Below, one piece after another: positions 1-7,484 of a stretch of 64,000 bases of DNA; position 1 is the stretch's first letter, and each line of letters opens with the position of its first letter. A model generated the notes under the pieces. The model did no database searches. It was given only the letters and a program-made list of their open reading frames with translations, and was not told where the DNA came from. The stretch comes from Paenibacillus sp. (GTDB lineage: Bacteria; Bacillota; Bacilli; Paenibacillales; YIM-B00363): the NCBI RefSeq assembly GCF_035645195.1, contig NZ_DASQNA010000018.1, positions 186,001 through 250,000 of the forward strand. Direction: 5' to 3'. The translations under genes and the position numbers were made by a program.

Positions 1-2
1 CG

Positions 3-170
3 CCGCAAGAAGGGGAACGCCGGAAGATGGGCGCCGGCGCCGGCGGCATGCGGCTGTCGTGCCAAGCGAAGGCGCTCGGGGACGTCACGGTCGAAGTGCC
101 GGAGGATCCGCTGAAGGCGGCGGTCCGCAAGCAGCTCGAACGGCAGAAGGAGGACGAGGATTTATGGTAA
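3..170 (+). CDS. 2Fe-2S ferredoxin-like protein, C-terminal fragment
   Basis: Only the last 55 codons lie in the window; the gene begins upstream. The visible residues contain a GMRLSCQAKALGD stretch followed by a beta-type ending, as at the C-terminal side of plant/vertebrate-type [2Fe-2S] ferredoxins, where the last cluster cysteine sits in a short L-x-C motif. The tail is charged (QLERQKEDEDLW). The TAA stop overlaps the start of the next gene by 7 bases, so the two are probably co-transcribed. The other three expected cysteines are outside the window, so the family call rests on one motif. Confidence 0.55.
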   Translation, partial: PQEGERRKMGAGAGGMRLSCQAKALGDVTVEVPEDPLKAAVRKQLERQKEDEDLW

Positions 171-931
171 CCGCGGGAGCCGTCCGGAGATGGACGCGGG
201 CGGCGGCGTTGGCGCTGGCGCTGGTCCTGCTGTCCGGATGCATGTACCGCGCCGAGATCGAACGGCAAACGGCCAATCCGGCGTTCATCCGGGAGGAGCT
301 CGACCGCGTCGCGGGAGCCGTGAAACGGTACTACGAGGCGCGAAGCGTGTATCCGATCGCGAATGCGAACGAATCGACGCCGATGTACGAGAAATACGTC
401 ATCGATTTGAACCGGCTCGTGCAGGCCGGCATGCTGAGCGGCGTGCCGCGGAATGCGTTCGAGGCCGGAGGGAATTATTATTATTTGTTGATCCGGCCGG
501 AGACCGAACCCGAGCCGGTCGTCATGCTGATGGATATCGCGGCCGTGCAGGCGGTCGCCGAGCTGCAACGGCAGATCGACGGCTACCGGCGCGAGAACGG
601 CCGGCTGCCCGTCGGACCGGAGACGGCGCCGGGCTTCTTCGCGGTCGACTACGACGCGCTGAAGCGCAAGGCGCCAGGGATCGTCAGCCGGCTGACGAAC
701 CGAACGCTGCCCGTGCTGCTCCACGAATCGGGCGAGGCGCTCATCGATTACGGCCTCGACATCGTGGAGGCGGCGCGGCGCGCGGGAGAAGGCGCTTCGC
801 TCGCCGATGGAGCCGACGCCAGGGAGTGGCTCGTCCGCGCTTCGCCGCTGGCGCCCGTCCGCTCGTATCCGTACGCGTGGCGAAACGGGGAGCCGCAGCT
901 CGTCGCGCCGTCGGCCGAGCTGCCGAAATAA
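164..931 (+). CDS. YphF-like lipoprotein upstream of spoIVA
   Basis: A 255-residue protein with a basic start, a hydrophobic run and a lipobox (LLSGC, Cys about residue 26), so it should be an outer-face membrane lipoprotein. The body holds a KYVIDLNRLV segment and an AFEAGGNYYYLLI segment that recall B. subtilis YphF, which lies at the same place just before spoIVA. Its biochemical role is unknown. The start chosen is ATG 164, which follows an AAGGAGG ribosome site; an open frame from 59 would run through the ferredoxin tail. A terminator follows at 946. Homology is inferred from position plus these segments. Confidence 0.75.
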   Translation: MVTAGAVRRWTRAAALALALVLLSGCMYRAEIERQTANPAFIREELDRVAGAVKRYYEARSVYPIANANESTPMYEKYVIDLNRLVQAGMLSGVPRNAFEAGGNYYYLLIRPETEPEPVVMLMDIAAVQAVAELQRQIDGYRRENGRLPVGPETAPGFFAVDYDALKRKAPGIVSRLTNRTLPVLLHESGEALIDYGLDIVEAARRAGEGASLADGADAREWLVRASPLAPVRSYPYAWRNGEPQLVAPSAELPK

Positions 932-945
932 TAGATTCGACTTTG

Positions 946-970
946 AAACCGCCGACAATCGGCGGTTTTT
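946..970 (+). terminator. Intrinsic terminator after the YphF-like gene
   Basis: AACCGCCGA and TCGGCGGTT form a 9-bp stem around a CAA loop, followed directly by a T run. It separates this transcript from spoIVA. Confidence 0.85.
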
Positions 971-1075
971 CGCGTTTCCGACATATTTCCGAACCATCAA
1001 CCATACACCTAAGAAAGATTGACCGTTTCCGCGGCACTCCGTCCGAAGGGGGCGAAAACGCGCAAAGAAAATCAG

Positions 1076-1103
1076 TCATATCGGCCGCCGGAGTACATAT
1101 ATT
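1076..1103 (+). promoter_or_regulatory. Candidate sigma-E promoter of spoIVA
   Basis: TCATATC at 1076 and CATATATT at 1096 are separated by 13 bases and resemble the -35 and -10 of mother-cell sigma-E promoters. In B. subtilis spoIVA is transcribed by sigma-E. The match is by eye and the start of transcription is not known. Confidence 0.45.
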
Positions 1104-1213
1104 GATACTAGTCCATTTGCATGTACGAGTTCCGACGTCTCACAAGGCTTGCCTAGAACGACGTGCGGCGACATCCTCATGACGAAACCAATACTGGCTG
1201 GGAGGAGATCTCA

Positions 1214-2692
1214 TTGGAAAAAGTCGATATTTTCAAGGACATCGCGGAGCGTACGGGTGGCGACATTTATCTAGGGGTCGTGGGCGCGGTCCGTACAGGT
1301 AAATCCACGTTTATCAAGCGCTTCATGGAGGCCGTGGTGCTGCCGAACATCCCGAACGAGGCGGAGCGCGCTCGAGCGATCGACGAGCTGCCGCAAAGCG
1401 CCGCAGGCAAGACGATCATGACGACGGAGCCGAAGTTCGTGCCGAATCACGCGGTGCGCGTGCGCGTCGCGGAAGGGCTCGACGTCAACGTCCGCATGGT
1501 CGACTGCGTCGGCTACGCGGTGGAAGGCGCCAAGGGGTACGAGGACGAGAACGGTCCGCGCATGATTTCGACGCCGTGGTTCGAGGAGCCGATTCCGTTC
1601 CAGGAAGCGGCGGAGATCGGCACGCGGAAGGTCATTCAAGAGCATTCCACGCTCGGCGTCGTCATTACGACGGACGGCACGATTTCCGACATTCCGCGCG
1701 TATCGTACGAAGCGGCGGAGCAGCGCGTCGTCGACGAGCTGAAAGAAGTCGGAAAGCCTTTCATCATGATCGTCAACTCCACGAAGCCGCGCAGCCCGGA
1801 AACGCTCGAGCTTCGCGCGCAGCTCGCGGAGAAATACGATATCCCGGTCATTTCGGCCAGCGTCGCGACGATGACGGAAGACGAAATCTACGGCGCGCTG
1901 CGCGAAGTGCTGTACGAATTCCCGGTGCACGAAGTGAACGTCAACCTGCCGAGCTGGGTTATGGTGCTCGAAGAGCGCCACTGGCTGCGGGCGAGCTTCG
2001 AAAACTCCGTCCGCGAGACGGTCAAGGACATTCGCCGTCTGCGCGACGTCGACCGCGTCGTCGGCCAGTTCGGAGAATACGAGTTCATCGAGCGCGCGGG
2101 ACTGTCCGGCATGAACATGGGCCAGGGCGTCGCGGAGATCGATCTGTACGCGCCGGATGAGCTGTACGATCGAATCTTGATGGAAGTCGTCGGCACCGAA
2201 ATTCGCGGCAAGGATCACCTGCTGCAGATGATGGTCGAGTTCACGCATGCGAAGAAGGAGTACGACCGCTTCGCCGAGGCGCTCGAGATGGTGAAGACGA
2301 CCGGCTACGGCATCGCCGCGCCTTCGCTCGAGGAGATGGCGCTCGACGAGCCGGAATTGATCCGCCAAGGCTCGCGCTTCGGGGTGCGCCTCAAAGCGAC
2401 GGCGCCGTCGATCCATATGATCCGCGTCGACGTCGAAAGCGAGTTCGCGCCGATCATCGGCACGGAGAAGCAGTCCGAAGAGCTGGTGCGGTACCTGATG
2501 CAGGATTTCGAAGAAAATCCGGTGAAAATTTGGGAATCCGACATTTTCGGACGGTCGCTCCACTCGATCGTGCGCGAAGGCATTCAAGGCAAGCTCGCCA
2601 TGATGCCGGACAATGCGCGCTACAAGCTGCAGGAAACGCTCGCGCGCATTATCAACGAAGGCTCCGGCGGCTTGATCGCCATCATCTTGTAA
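1214..2692 (+). CDS. spoIVA: Stage IV sporulation protein A (coat morphogenetic ATPase)
   Basis: SpoIVA polymerises around the forespore, using ATP, to form the base of the spore coat and to allow cortex formation. The protein has 492 residues, the same as B. subtilis, if it starts at TTG 1214 after GGAGGAG at 1201; an open frame runs further upstream but has no ribosome site. It opens with EKVDIFKDIAERTGGDIYLG, a signature of the family, and has a Walker A motif GAVRTGKST with Lys30. The C-terminus ends in GGLIAIIL, the hydrophobic tail needed for anchoring to the forespore. It is monocistronic, with its own candidate sporulation promoter and terminator. Presence of this gene marks a spore former. 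Confidence 0.98.
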   Translation: MEKVDIFKDIAERTGGDIYLGVVGAVRTGKSTFIKRFMEAVVLPNIPNEAERARAIDELPQSAAGKTIMTTEPKFVPNHAVRVRVAEGLDVNVRMVDCVGYAVEGAKGYEDENGPRMISTPWFEEPIPFQEAAEIGTRKVIQEHSTLGVVITTDGTISDIPRVSYEAAEQRVVDELKEVGKPFIMIVNSTKPRSPETLELRAQLAEKYDIPVISASVATMTEDEIYGALREVLYEFPVHEVNVNLPSWVMVLEERHWLRASFENSVRETVKDIRRLRDVDRVVGQFGEYEFIERAGLSGMNMGQGVAEIDLYAPDELYDRILMEVVGTEIRGKDHLLQMMVEFTHAKKEYDRFAEALEMVKTTGYGIAAPSLEEMALDEPELIRQGSRFGVRLKATAPSIHMIRVDVESEFAPIIGTEKQSEELVRYLMQDFEENPVKIWESDIFGRSLHSIVREGIQGKLAMMPDNARYKLQETLARIINEGSGGLIAIIL

Positions 2693-2708
2693 CGCCTGCT
2701 TTCGCCCG

Positions 2709-2747
2709 CTCCCCGGTTCGGAGACTCCGAATCGGGGAGTCTTTTAA
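2709..2747 (+). terminator. Intrinsic terminator of spoIVA
   Basis: CTCCCCGGTTCGG pairs with CCGAATCGGGGAG (13-bp stem with one G-T pair, 5-base loop), followed by TCTTTTAATT. Confidence 0.9.
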
Positions 2748-2839
2748 TTAAGGGCATAAAGAAGATGCTTGCCAACGGTCATAGGTTTGTTTTATGATAA
2801 TCAATGTCCTTGATTTCCTTAGGAATTCCTTGGAAAAAG

Positions 2840-2869
2840 TTGCGCGTTTTCGAATAGGGTATGTATATT
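2840..2869 (+). promoter_or_regulatory. Candidate sigma-A promoter of hbs
   Basis: TTGCGC at 2840 and TATATT at 2864 are 18 bases apart, about 60 bases before the HU start codon. The T/A-rich stretch around it stands out from the GC-rich surroundings. Confidence 0.5.
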
Positions 2870-2929
2870 CTTAATAGAAAACGTAAAAACAAAGAGTAGG
2901 ACGCTTAAGTCGGTTGGGAGGTGAATGGA

Positions 2930-3202
2930 ATGAACAAAACGGATTTGATCTCCAAAGTCGCCGAAACGACGGAGCTGTCGAAGAAGGACGTGACGGCCGT
3001 AGTGGAAGCCGTGTTCGATTCGATCGCGGACGCGCTGCAAAACGGCGAGAAAGTGCAACTGGTAGGGTTCGGGAATTTCGAGGTTCGCGAGCGCACGGCA
3101 CGCAAAGGCCGCAACCCGCAGACGGGCGAAGAAATCGATATCCCAGCGAGCAAAGTTCCTGCTTTCAAGCCGGGCAAGGCGTTGAAGGACGGAATTAAAT
3201 AA
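2930..3202 (+). CDS. hbs: HU family DNA-binding protein
   Basis: A 90-residue histone-like protein that binds and bends DNA as a dimer and compacts the nucleoid. It has the HU pattern throughout: [12 protein letters not shown] at the N-terminus, [25 protein letters not shown] in the beta arm including the conserved RNPxTG tip, and a FKPGKALKD end. ATG 2930 sits 7 bases after GGGAGGT; an in-frame GTG at 2921 overlaps that ribosome site, so it is less likely. Its place between spoIVA and mtrB is as in B. subtilis, except that folE (mtrA) does not follow. Confidence 0.97.
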   Translation: MNKTDLISKVAETTELSKKDVTAVVEAVFDSIADALQNGEKVQLVGFGNFEVRERTARKGRNPQTGEEIDIPASKVPAFKPGKALKDGIK

Positions 3203-3225
3203 TCGATACATAGGGATTGAGAGGC

Positions 3226-3251
3226 GGCCGCGGGCGGAGACGTTCGCGGCC
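3226..3251 (+). terminator. Weak terminator-like hairpin after hbs
   Basis: GGCCGCG and CGCGGCC form a 7-bp stem with a 12-base loop; only CTTTACT follows, so termination would be partial. It abuts the tRNA promoter. Confidence 0.4.
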
Positions 3252-3252
3252 C

Positions 3253-3281
3253 TTTACTGTCGCGCGACAAATTGCTATAAT
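3253..3281 (+). promoter_or_regulatory. Promoter of the tRNA-Pro gene
   Basis: TTTACT at 3253 and a perfect TATAAT at 3276 are 17 bases apart, placing transcription start about 10 bases before the tRNA 5' end. Confidence 0.7.
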
Positions 3282-3298
3282 AACTTCTGTTACGGTTT

Positions 3299-3375
3299 CG
3301 GGGTATGGCGCAGCCCGGTAGCGCGCACCCTTGGGGTGGGTGAGGTCGCAGGTTCGAATCCTGTTACTCCGACCA
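3299..3375 (+). tRNA. tRNA-Pro (anticodon GGG)
   Basis: A 77-base cloverleaf with encoded CCA. The acceptor arm CGGGGTA pairs with TACTCCG (one G-T pair). The anticodon arm CACCC/GGGTG holds a 7-base loop TTGGGGT, giving anticodon GGG for codons CCC and CCU. GGTTCGAATCC is a standard T arm. It stands alone between hbs and mtrB with its own promoter. It suits the proline codon use of a GC-rich genome. Confidence 0.96.
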
Positions 3376-3450
3376 TGATAGAGACATCGTCGAAGTCGGT
3401 GTCTCTTTCTTTTTATCCGAACGGGCAGTCGCACTTCTTAAGGAGGTTCA

Positions 3451-3675
3451 ATGATGGAGAACGCCCACAACGATTATTTCATCGTCAAGGCGAAGGAAAA
3501 CGGCGTGCACGTCATCGGCTTGACCCGGGGGGCGGACACCCGCTTCCACCATACGGAGAAGCTGGACAAGGGCGAAGTGATGATCGCGCAGTTTACGGAC
3601 CATACGTCGGCGGTGAAAATTCGCGGCAAAGCGATCATCGTGACGAAGCACGGCACGATCGAAACCGACGGCTGA
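3451..3675 (+). CDS. mtrB: Trp RNA-binding attenuation protein (TRAP)
   Basis: TRAP forms an 11-subunit ring that, with bound tryptophan, wraps RNA carrying eleven (G/U)AG triplets and so turns off trp genes. This 74-residue protein aligns without gaps to B. subtilis MtrB: GVxVIGLTRG, [14 protein letters not shown], IAQFT and HTSAVKIRG. The RNA-contact residues Lys37, Lys56 and Arg58 keep their exact numbers when counting from ATG 3451; ATG 3454 is an alternative with better spacing from AAGGAGG. The usual partner folE (mtrA) is absent, so the gene stands between a tRNA and a terminator. Its likely target is the leader at 13795-13989 in this window. Confidence 0.97.
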   Translation: MMENAHNDYFIVKAKENGVHVIGLTRGADTRFHHTEKLDKGEVMIAQFTDHTSAVKIRGKAIIVTKHGTIETDG

Positions 3676-3722
3676 TCCGGTCATCCCGAGGACGGCCCGA
3701 CCTTACACGCGCGTACAAGACG

Positions 3723-3744
3723 GCAGGCATAGCCTGCTTTTTTC
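3723..3744 (+). terminator. Intrinsic terminator of mtrB
   Basis: GCAGGC, a 3-base loop and GCCTGC, followed by six T and CTTTT. Confidence 0.85.
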
Positions 3745-3790
3745 TTTTGTACAATGTGTTAAGGGGTAAGAAGAAAGGGCGGTAGTCTCG

Positions 3791-4333
3791 ATGACAGCAT
3801 TCGTTCGTCTCGGCACGGCGGTGTCGATTGCGATTCTCATTGCGCTGGCCATTTCGTGGGTCGGGGAGCTGGACCGGTCCATCGTGGCGCCGAGCGGCGC
3901 GCCCGCGGTCGTCTACAGCGAGCACCGCGTCCGGACGATTTCCGAAGAGACGATCGTCGACGAGCTGTCGGCGCTCTCGCTCGCGGCGGACATTCGCCGG
4001 GTGACGCTCCGTTCGTCGATGCTGCAAATCGATCTCGAGGTGAGGGAAGGGTCCGCCGATCCGGACGACGTGCTCGCCGACGTCGGGGAGCTCGCGAAGC
4101 TGGCGCTCGCGGAGTCCGGCAACATCGCGCGCGTGTTCATCCGCGTGCTGGAATCGGGCGACCGCGGCGGCGGCGAGACGCTGCTGCTCGCGCTCGCCGG
4201 CGCGAAGACCGAGTTCCGCGAGGCGGAGCTGCAGCGGCTGCGCGACGGGGAGGCGCTGCCGGCCTCGTGGTTAGATGGCAAAATGCGGCTCACCGTGACG
4301 GATCGGTGGCGGGAATGGCAGGCGCAGCGCTGA
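3791..4333 (+). CDS. Membrane-anchored protein of unknown function
   Basis: A 180-residue protein with one N-terminal membrane segment (about residues 9-26) and a soluble body outside or facing the envelope. The body is acidic and rich in Ala/Leu/Glu; a repeat-like run 'DDVLADVGELAKLAL' followed by 'IARVFIRVLES' suggests a small alpha/beta domain that tests sequences such as BON-type domains share, but I cannot name it. ATG 3791 follows AAAGGGCGG. It precedes hepS, an interval that in B. subtilis carries no such gene. A protein of similar build is encoded at 47395-47931. Function is not known. Confidence 0.7.
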   Translation: MTAFVRLGTAVSIAILIALAISWVGELDRSIVAPSGAPAVVYSEHRVRTISEETIVDELSALSLAADIRRVTLRSSMLQIDLEVREGSADPDDVLADVGELAKLALAESGNIARVFIRVLESGDRGGGETLLLALAGAKTEFREAELQRLRDGEALPASWLDGKMRLTVTDRWREWQAQR

Positions 4334-4366
4334 ATCTCGGGCCGCCGTGCGTCCGGGATGGCGTTA

Positions 4367-4375
4367 TGCTATAAT
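4367..4375 (+). promoter_or_regulatory. Extended -10 promoter of the hepS operon
   Basis: TGCTATAAT is a TGn extended -10 with a perfect TATAAT at 4370; no good -35 is seen. Transcription would start near 4382, which rules out translation from upstream in-frame ATG 4358 and supports hepS starting at 4427. Confidence 0.65.
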
Positions 4376-4426
4376 GTCAAGCATGAATGCGTACGAACCA
4401 CGTCATCGGAGGGTGCCGAGATCGCA

Positions 4427-5269
4427 ATGGACGGATTTAAGGAGACAGCCAGAAAATATACCGAGCACGATTTGATTAGCGCACATACGAAGCTCCCCGA
4501 ATTTCCGGAGCTGCGCTCGCGGGTGTTCGCCGCTTTCCTGCGATACGCGACGACCAAGGCGCCGCACCCGAAGCTTCAAGAAGCGATCGGGCTCGCCGTA
4601 TCGCTTATGCAGCATGGGCTCGACACGCACGAGCTCGTGGACGGCGCGGGAGAGACGCGCCGGCGCCAGATGACGGTGCTGGCGGGGGATTATTTCAGCA
4701 GCCGGTTTTACCAGGTGCTCTCCCAGGCGGAAAGCGTGCAGACGATCGGCCTCGTGTCCCAGGCGGTATGCGAGGTAAACCGATTCAAGATGAACATGTA
4801 CTTGAAGGCGAAGCGGCTGCTGCTGACCGCAGAGGAATATTTGCGCGCGACGGTCGATATTAACACGCACCTGTTTCTTACGTTCACGTCGTGGATGGAA
4901 GAGGTGTACCGCAAGACGTGCCCGGCCGTGCTGCGCGCGGTCGCCGAGTGCGAAGTGATCGCGGCGGAGCTGACGCGGACGCGGCCGGACAACGTGAAGG
5001 ACGGCTGGGCGTACTGGTACGTCGTCGAGAACGGCACGCCGGAAGAGGTCGAACTGCTCGTGAGCGGTCGGATGGACGAGAGCAGGCTTCAATCGGTGCT
5101 GCTGAAATACAATTTGATCGGCCGGCTGACGGATCGTCTCGAAGCGAACATCGAAGAGCTGCGGCAGCTGCTTCGGGGAATCGGTTCGGACAAGCTGGCG
5201 GAGGAGCTGCTCCGCCTCGCGGAACCGCTGTTCGCCCAACGAACGACGACGAGAGCGCAGGAAATTTGA
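4427..5269 (+). CDS. hepS: Heptaprenyl diphosphate synthase component I
   Basis: The small, non-catalytic subunit that pairs with HepT to make the C35 prenyl chain of menaquinone-7. The product has 280 residues from ATG 4427, is mainly helical and lacks the Asp-rich motifs of the catalytic subunit, as expected. Features seen include KLPEFPELRSRVFAAFL near the start and a GDYFSSRFYQVL segment, both typical of the family. A GGAGGG lies 13 bases ahead of the ATG, a longer gap than usual. It heads the run hepS-menG-mqnP-ubiX-mqnA-hepT, in which most genes overlap or nearly touch. Confidence 0.88.
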   Translation: MDGFKETARKYTEHDLISAHTKLPEFPELRSRVFAAFLRYATTKAPHPKLQEAIGLAVSLMQHGLDTHELVDGAGETRRRQMTVLAGDYFSSRFYQVLSQAESVQTIGLVSQAVCEVNRFKMNMYLKAKRLLLTAEEYLRATVDINTHLFLTFTSWMEEVYRKTCPAVLRAVAECEVIAAELTRTRPDNVKDGWAYWYVVENGTPEEVELLVSGRMDESRLQSVLLKYNLIGRLTDRLEANIEELRQLLRGIGSDKLAEELLRLAEPLFAQRTTTRAQEI

Positions 5270-5284
5270 GGTGAACGCGGAACG

Positions 5285-5995
5285 ATGCGAGATATGAAAA
5301 ACAAAGAGAAGCACGTGCATTCGGTGTTCGAAAGCGTCGCCCCGAAGTACGACATGATGAACGACGTCATCAGCTTCCGGCGGCATAAAGCTTGGCGCGA
5401 TTACACGATGAAGGTGATGAACGTTAAGCCGGGCCAAACGGCGATCGACGTCTGCTGCGGCACGTGCGATTGGACGATCGCGCTCGCGAAGGCGAGCCGC
5501 ACGGGCGAGGTCGTCGGGCTCGACTTCAGCAAGAACATGCTCGACATCGGCCGCCGGAAGGTGGAAGACGAAGGGCTCGCGAAGCAAGTCGAGCTCGTGC
5601 AGGGGAACGCGATGAGCCTGCCGTTCGAGGACGGGCGGTTCGATTTTGCCACGATCGGGTTCGGGCTGCGCAACGTGCCGGACATCGACGTCGTGCTGTC
5701 GGAGATGGCCCGCGTCGTGAAACCGGGCGGCAAAGTCGTCTGCTTGGAAACGTCCAAGCCGACGGCGGAGCCGTTCCGGACGGTATACTATTTCTATTTC
5801 GAACGCGTGCTTCCTCTGCTGGCGAAGTGGTTCGTGAAACGGTACGAGCAGTACAAATGGCTGCCCGAATCGCTCGTCACGTTCCCGAACCGCGAGGAGC
5901 TCGAGGAGAGGTTTCGCAAAGCGGGCCTCAAGGACGTAACGTCGCATGCCTTTTTCTTCGGCGCTGCGGCGCTGCATATCGGAACGAAGGTGTAG
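5285..5995 (+). CDS. menG: Demethylmenaquinone methyltransferase
   Basis: Transfers a methyl group from S-adenosylmethionine to demethylmenaquinone in the last step of menaquinone synthesis. The 236-residue protein has the UbiE/MenG pattern: [17 protein letters not shown] at the N-terminus, the SAM site [18 protein letters not shown], and the family signature GFGLRNVPD near residue 120. It lies 15 bases after hepS as in B. subtilis (where it is called menH). GAGGTGA precedes ATG 5285. The step is shared by the classical and futalosine routes, so it does not tell them apart; the next genes do. Confidence 0.96.
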   Translation: MRDMKNKEKHVHSVFESVAPKYDMMNDVISFRRHKAWRDYTMKVMNVKPGQTAIDVCCGTCDWTIALAKASRTGEVVGLDFSKNMLDIGRRKVEDEGLAKQVELVQGNAMSLPFEDGRFDFATIGFGLRNVPDIDVVLSEMARVVKPGGKVVCLETSKPTAEPFRTVYYFYFERVLPLLAKWFVKRYEQYKWLPESLVTFPNREELEERFRKAGLKDVTSHAFFFGAAALHIGTKV

Positions 5996-5997
5996 AC

Positions 5998-6861
5998 ATG
6001 AACAAGGTAAAAGTATTTTTAGAAATGATTAAGTTCGAGCATACGATCTTCGCGCTGCCGTTCGCGTATATGGGAGCAATTTTGGCGTCCATCGTCTCGA
6101 ACGACGCGCTGCCCTCTTGGGCGCAAATCGGCTGGGTGACGCTCGCGATGGTCGGCGCCCGCAGCGCGGCGATGGGGCTCAATCGCCTCATCGACGCGGC
6201 CATCGACGCGGAAAACCCGCGCACGGCGCTTCGCGCCATTCCGGCCGGGCTGCTGTCGAAGAAGGAAGTGCTGCTGTTTATCGCGGCGTCGTTCGTCCTG
6301 TTGTTCGTCGCGGCCGCGCAGCTGAATCCGCTGTGCGTGAAGCTTTTGCCGATTGCGGTCTTTTTCTTAACGTTCTACTCTTACACGAAGCGGTTTACCT
6401 GGTTGTGCCACGTCGTACTGGGGCTCACCATCGGCCTCGCCCCGCTCGGCGGCTGGATCGCGGTCACGGGCGCGTTCGACGTCCCGGCGCTCGTCTTGTA
6501 CGCGGCCGTTGCGTTCTGGATCGCAGGTTTCGATATTCTGTATGCCTGCCAGGACGCCGAGTTCGACCGGGAGAAGGGGCTGCACTCGATTCCGCAGCGG
6601 TTCGGCGTCGCCCGCGCGCTGCGCATCGCCCGGTGGTTCCATGTCGCCACGGCGATCGGCCTCGTTTCGATTTGGCTGCTGGCCGACCTGAACTGGATTT
6701 ACTTGATCGGCCTCGCCATCGCGTATGTCGCGCTGTTTAATCAGCACCGGCTCGTGAAGCCCGGAGACTTGTCCCGCATTAATACCGCGTTTCTGACGAT
6801 GAACGGGATTTTGAGCCTCGTGATGTTCACCTTCACGCTAATCGACGTGGCGGTATTATGA
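5998..6861 (+). CDS. mqnP: UbiA-family prenyltransferase of menaquinone synthesis (MqnP-like)
   Basis: An integral membrane protein of 287 residues with about eight hydrophobic segments. The first Asp-rich site appears as NRLIDAAIDAENPRT and the second as YACQDAEFDREKGL, which bind Mg2+ and the prenyl diphosphate in UbiA enzymes. Its neighbours hepS, hepT, ubiX and mqnA point to attachment of the heptaprenyl chain to the naphthoate ring (or its 1,4-dihydroxy-6-naphthoate form) of the futalosine pathway, so MqnP is the best label; 4-hydroxybenzoate prenyltransferase, the common automatic name, is unlikely in this lineage. It starts 2 bases after menG and overlaps ubiX by 4. Confidence 0.85.
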   Translation: MNKVKVFLEMIKFEHTIFALPFAYMGAILASIVSNDALPSWAQIGWVTLAMVGARSAAMGLNRLIDAAIDAENPRTALRAIPAGLLSKKEVLLFIAASFVLLFVAAAQLNPLCVKLLPIAVFFLTFYSYTKRFTWLCHVVLGLTIGLAPLGGWIAVTGAFDVPALVLYAAVAFWIAGFDILYACQDAEFDREKGLHSIPQRFGVARALRIARWFHVATAIGLVSIWLLADLNWIYLIGLAIAYVALFNQHRLVKPGDLSRINTAFLTMNGILSLVMFTFTLIDVAVL

Positions 6862-7484
6862 GCGCGGCGGGAAAACGCGGCTGGATCGTCGGATTGACCG
6901 GCGCGAGCGGGGCGGCGTATGGCATACGGCTGTGCGAACGGCTGCTCGAGATGGGCATTCCCGTCCATCTGATCGTCACCGACGCCGGCTGGCGCGTGCT
7001 GAAGGAAGAGCTCGACTGGGACGTCGCGAAGCGGGCGGCGACGCTTGCGGAGAAGTTCGGCGGACGGAAGGCTCAAATTCGATATTATCCGAATCAAGAT
7101 ATCGGCGCGGCGGTAGCGAGCGGTTCGTTCCGCGTGGACGGCATGGTCGTCGTTCCTTGCTCGATGGGGACGCTGGCCGCGATCGCGCACGGCATGTCCG
7201 ACAATTTGCTCGAACGCGCGGCAGACGTAACGCTCAAAGAAGGGCGCAAGCTCGTGCTCGTGCCGCGGGAGACGCCGCTGCACGCCGTTCATCTGCAAAA
7301 CATGCTGACGCTCGCCCAAATGGGCGTCCGCCTGCTGCCGGCGAATCCGGGGTTTTACAACCGGCCGCAAAGCATCGAAGACATCATCGATTTCATTGTC
7401 GGCAAGACGCTCGACAGCATGGGAATCGATCACGAATTGTATCCGCGTTGGGGAGAGGGAGCGCCGCATGACGAGGCCGATTGA
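6858..7484 (+). CDS. ubiX: UbiX-family flavin prenyltransferase
   Basis: UbiX makes prenylated FMN, the cofactor used by UbiD-family decarboxylases. The 208-residue protein has the flavoprotein opening GLTGASGAAYGIRLCE, the motif VPCSMGTLAAIAHG around residues 95-108 and VPRETPLHAVHLQNM, all typical. It overlaps the prenyltransferase gene by ATGA. In this setting it would activate a UbiD-type decarboxylase acting late in futalosine-type menaquinone synthesis; no UbiD partner is found in the window, so it must be elsewhere. Confidence 0.94.
   Translation: MSAAGKRGWIVGLTGASGAAYGIRLCERLLEMGIPVHLIVTDAGWRVLKEELDWDVAKRAATLAEKFGGRKAQIRYYPNQDIGAAVASGSFRVDGMVVVPCSMGTLAAIAHGMSDNLLERAADVTLKEGRKLVLVPRETPLHAVHLQNMLTLAQMGVRLLPANPGFYNRPQSIEDIIDFIVGKTLDSMGIDHELYPRWGEGAPHDEAD

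Noticed and set aside
1271-2587. Long open frame on the minus strand opposite spoIVA
   Set aside because: High GC gives long antisense frames; spoIVA is certain and the antisense product is rich in Arg, His and Asp with no domain pattern.
3336-3785. Plus-strand frame through the tRNA and mtrB
   Set aside because: It runs over a tRNA gene and is in a different frame from mtrB.
4403-5977. 524-codon minus-strand frame opposite hepS and menG
   Set aside because: Same cause: mirror of codon-position GC bias; no ribosome site and composition is unlike real proteins.
5998-6861. 4-hydroxybenzoate octaprenyltransferase for ubiquinone
   Set aside because: Gram-positive spore formers make menaquinone; the neighbours are menaquinone genes.
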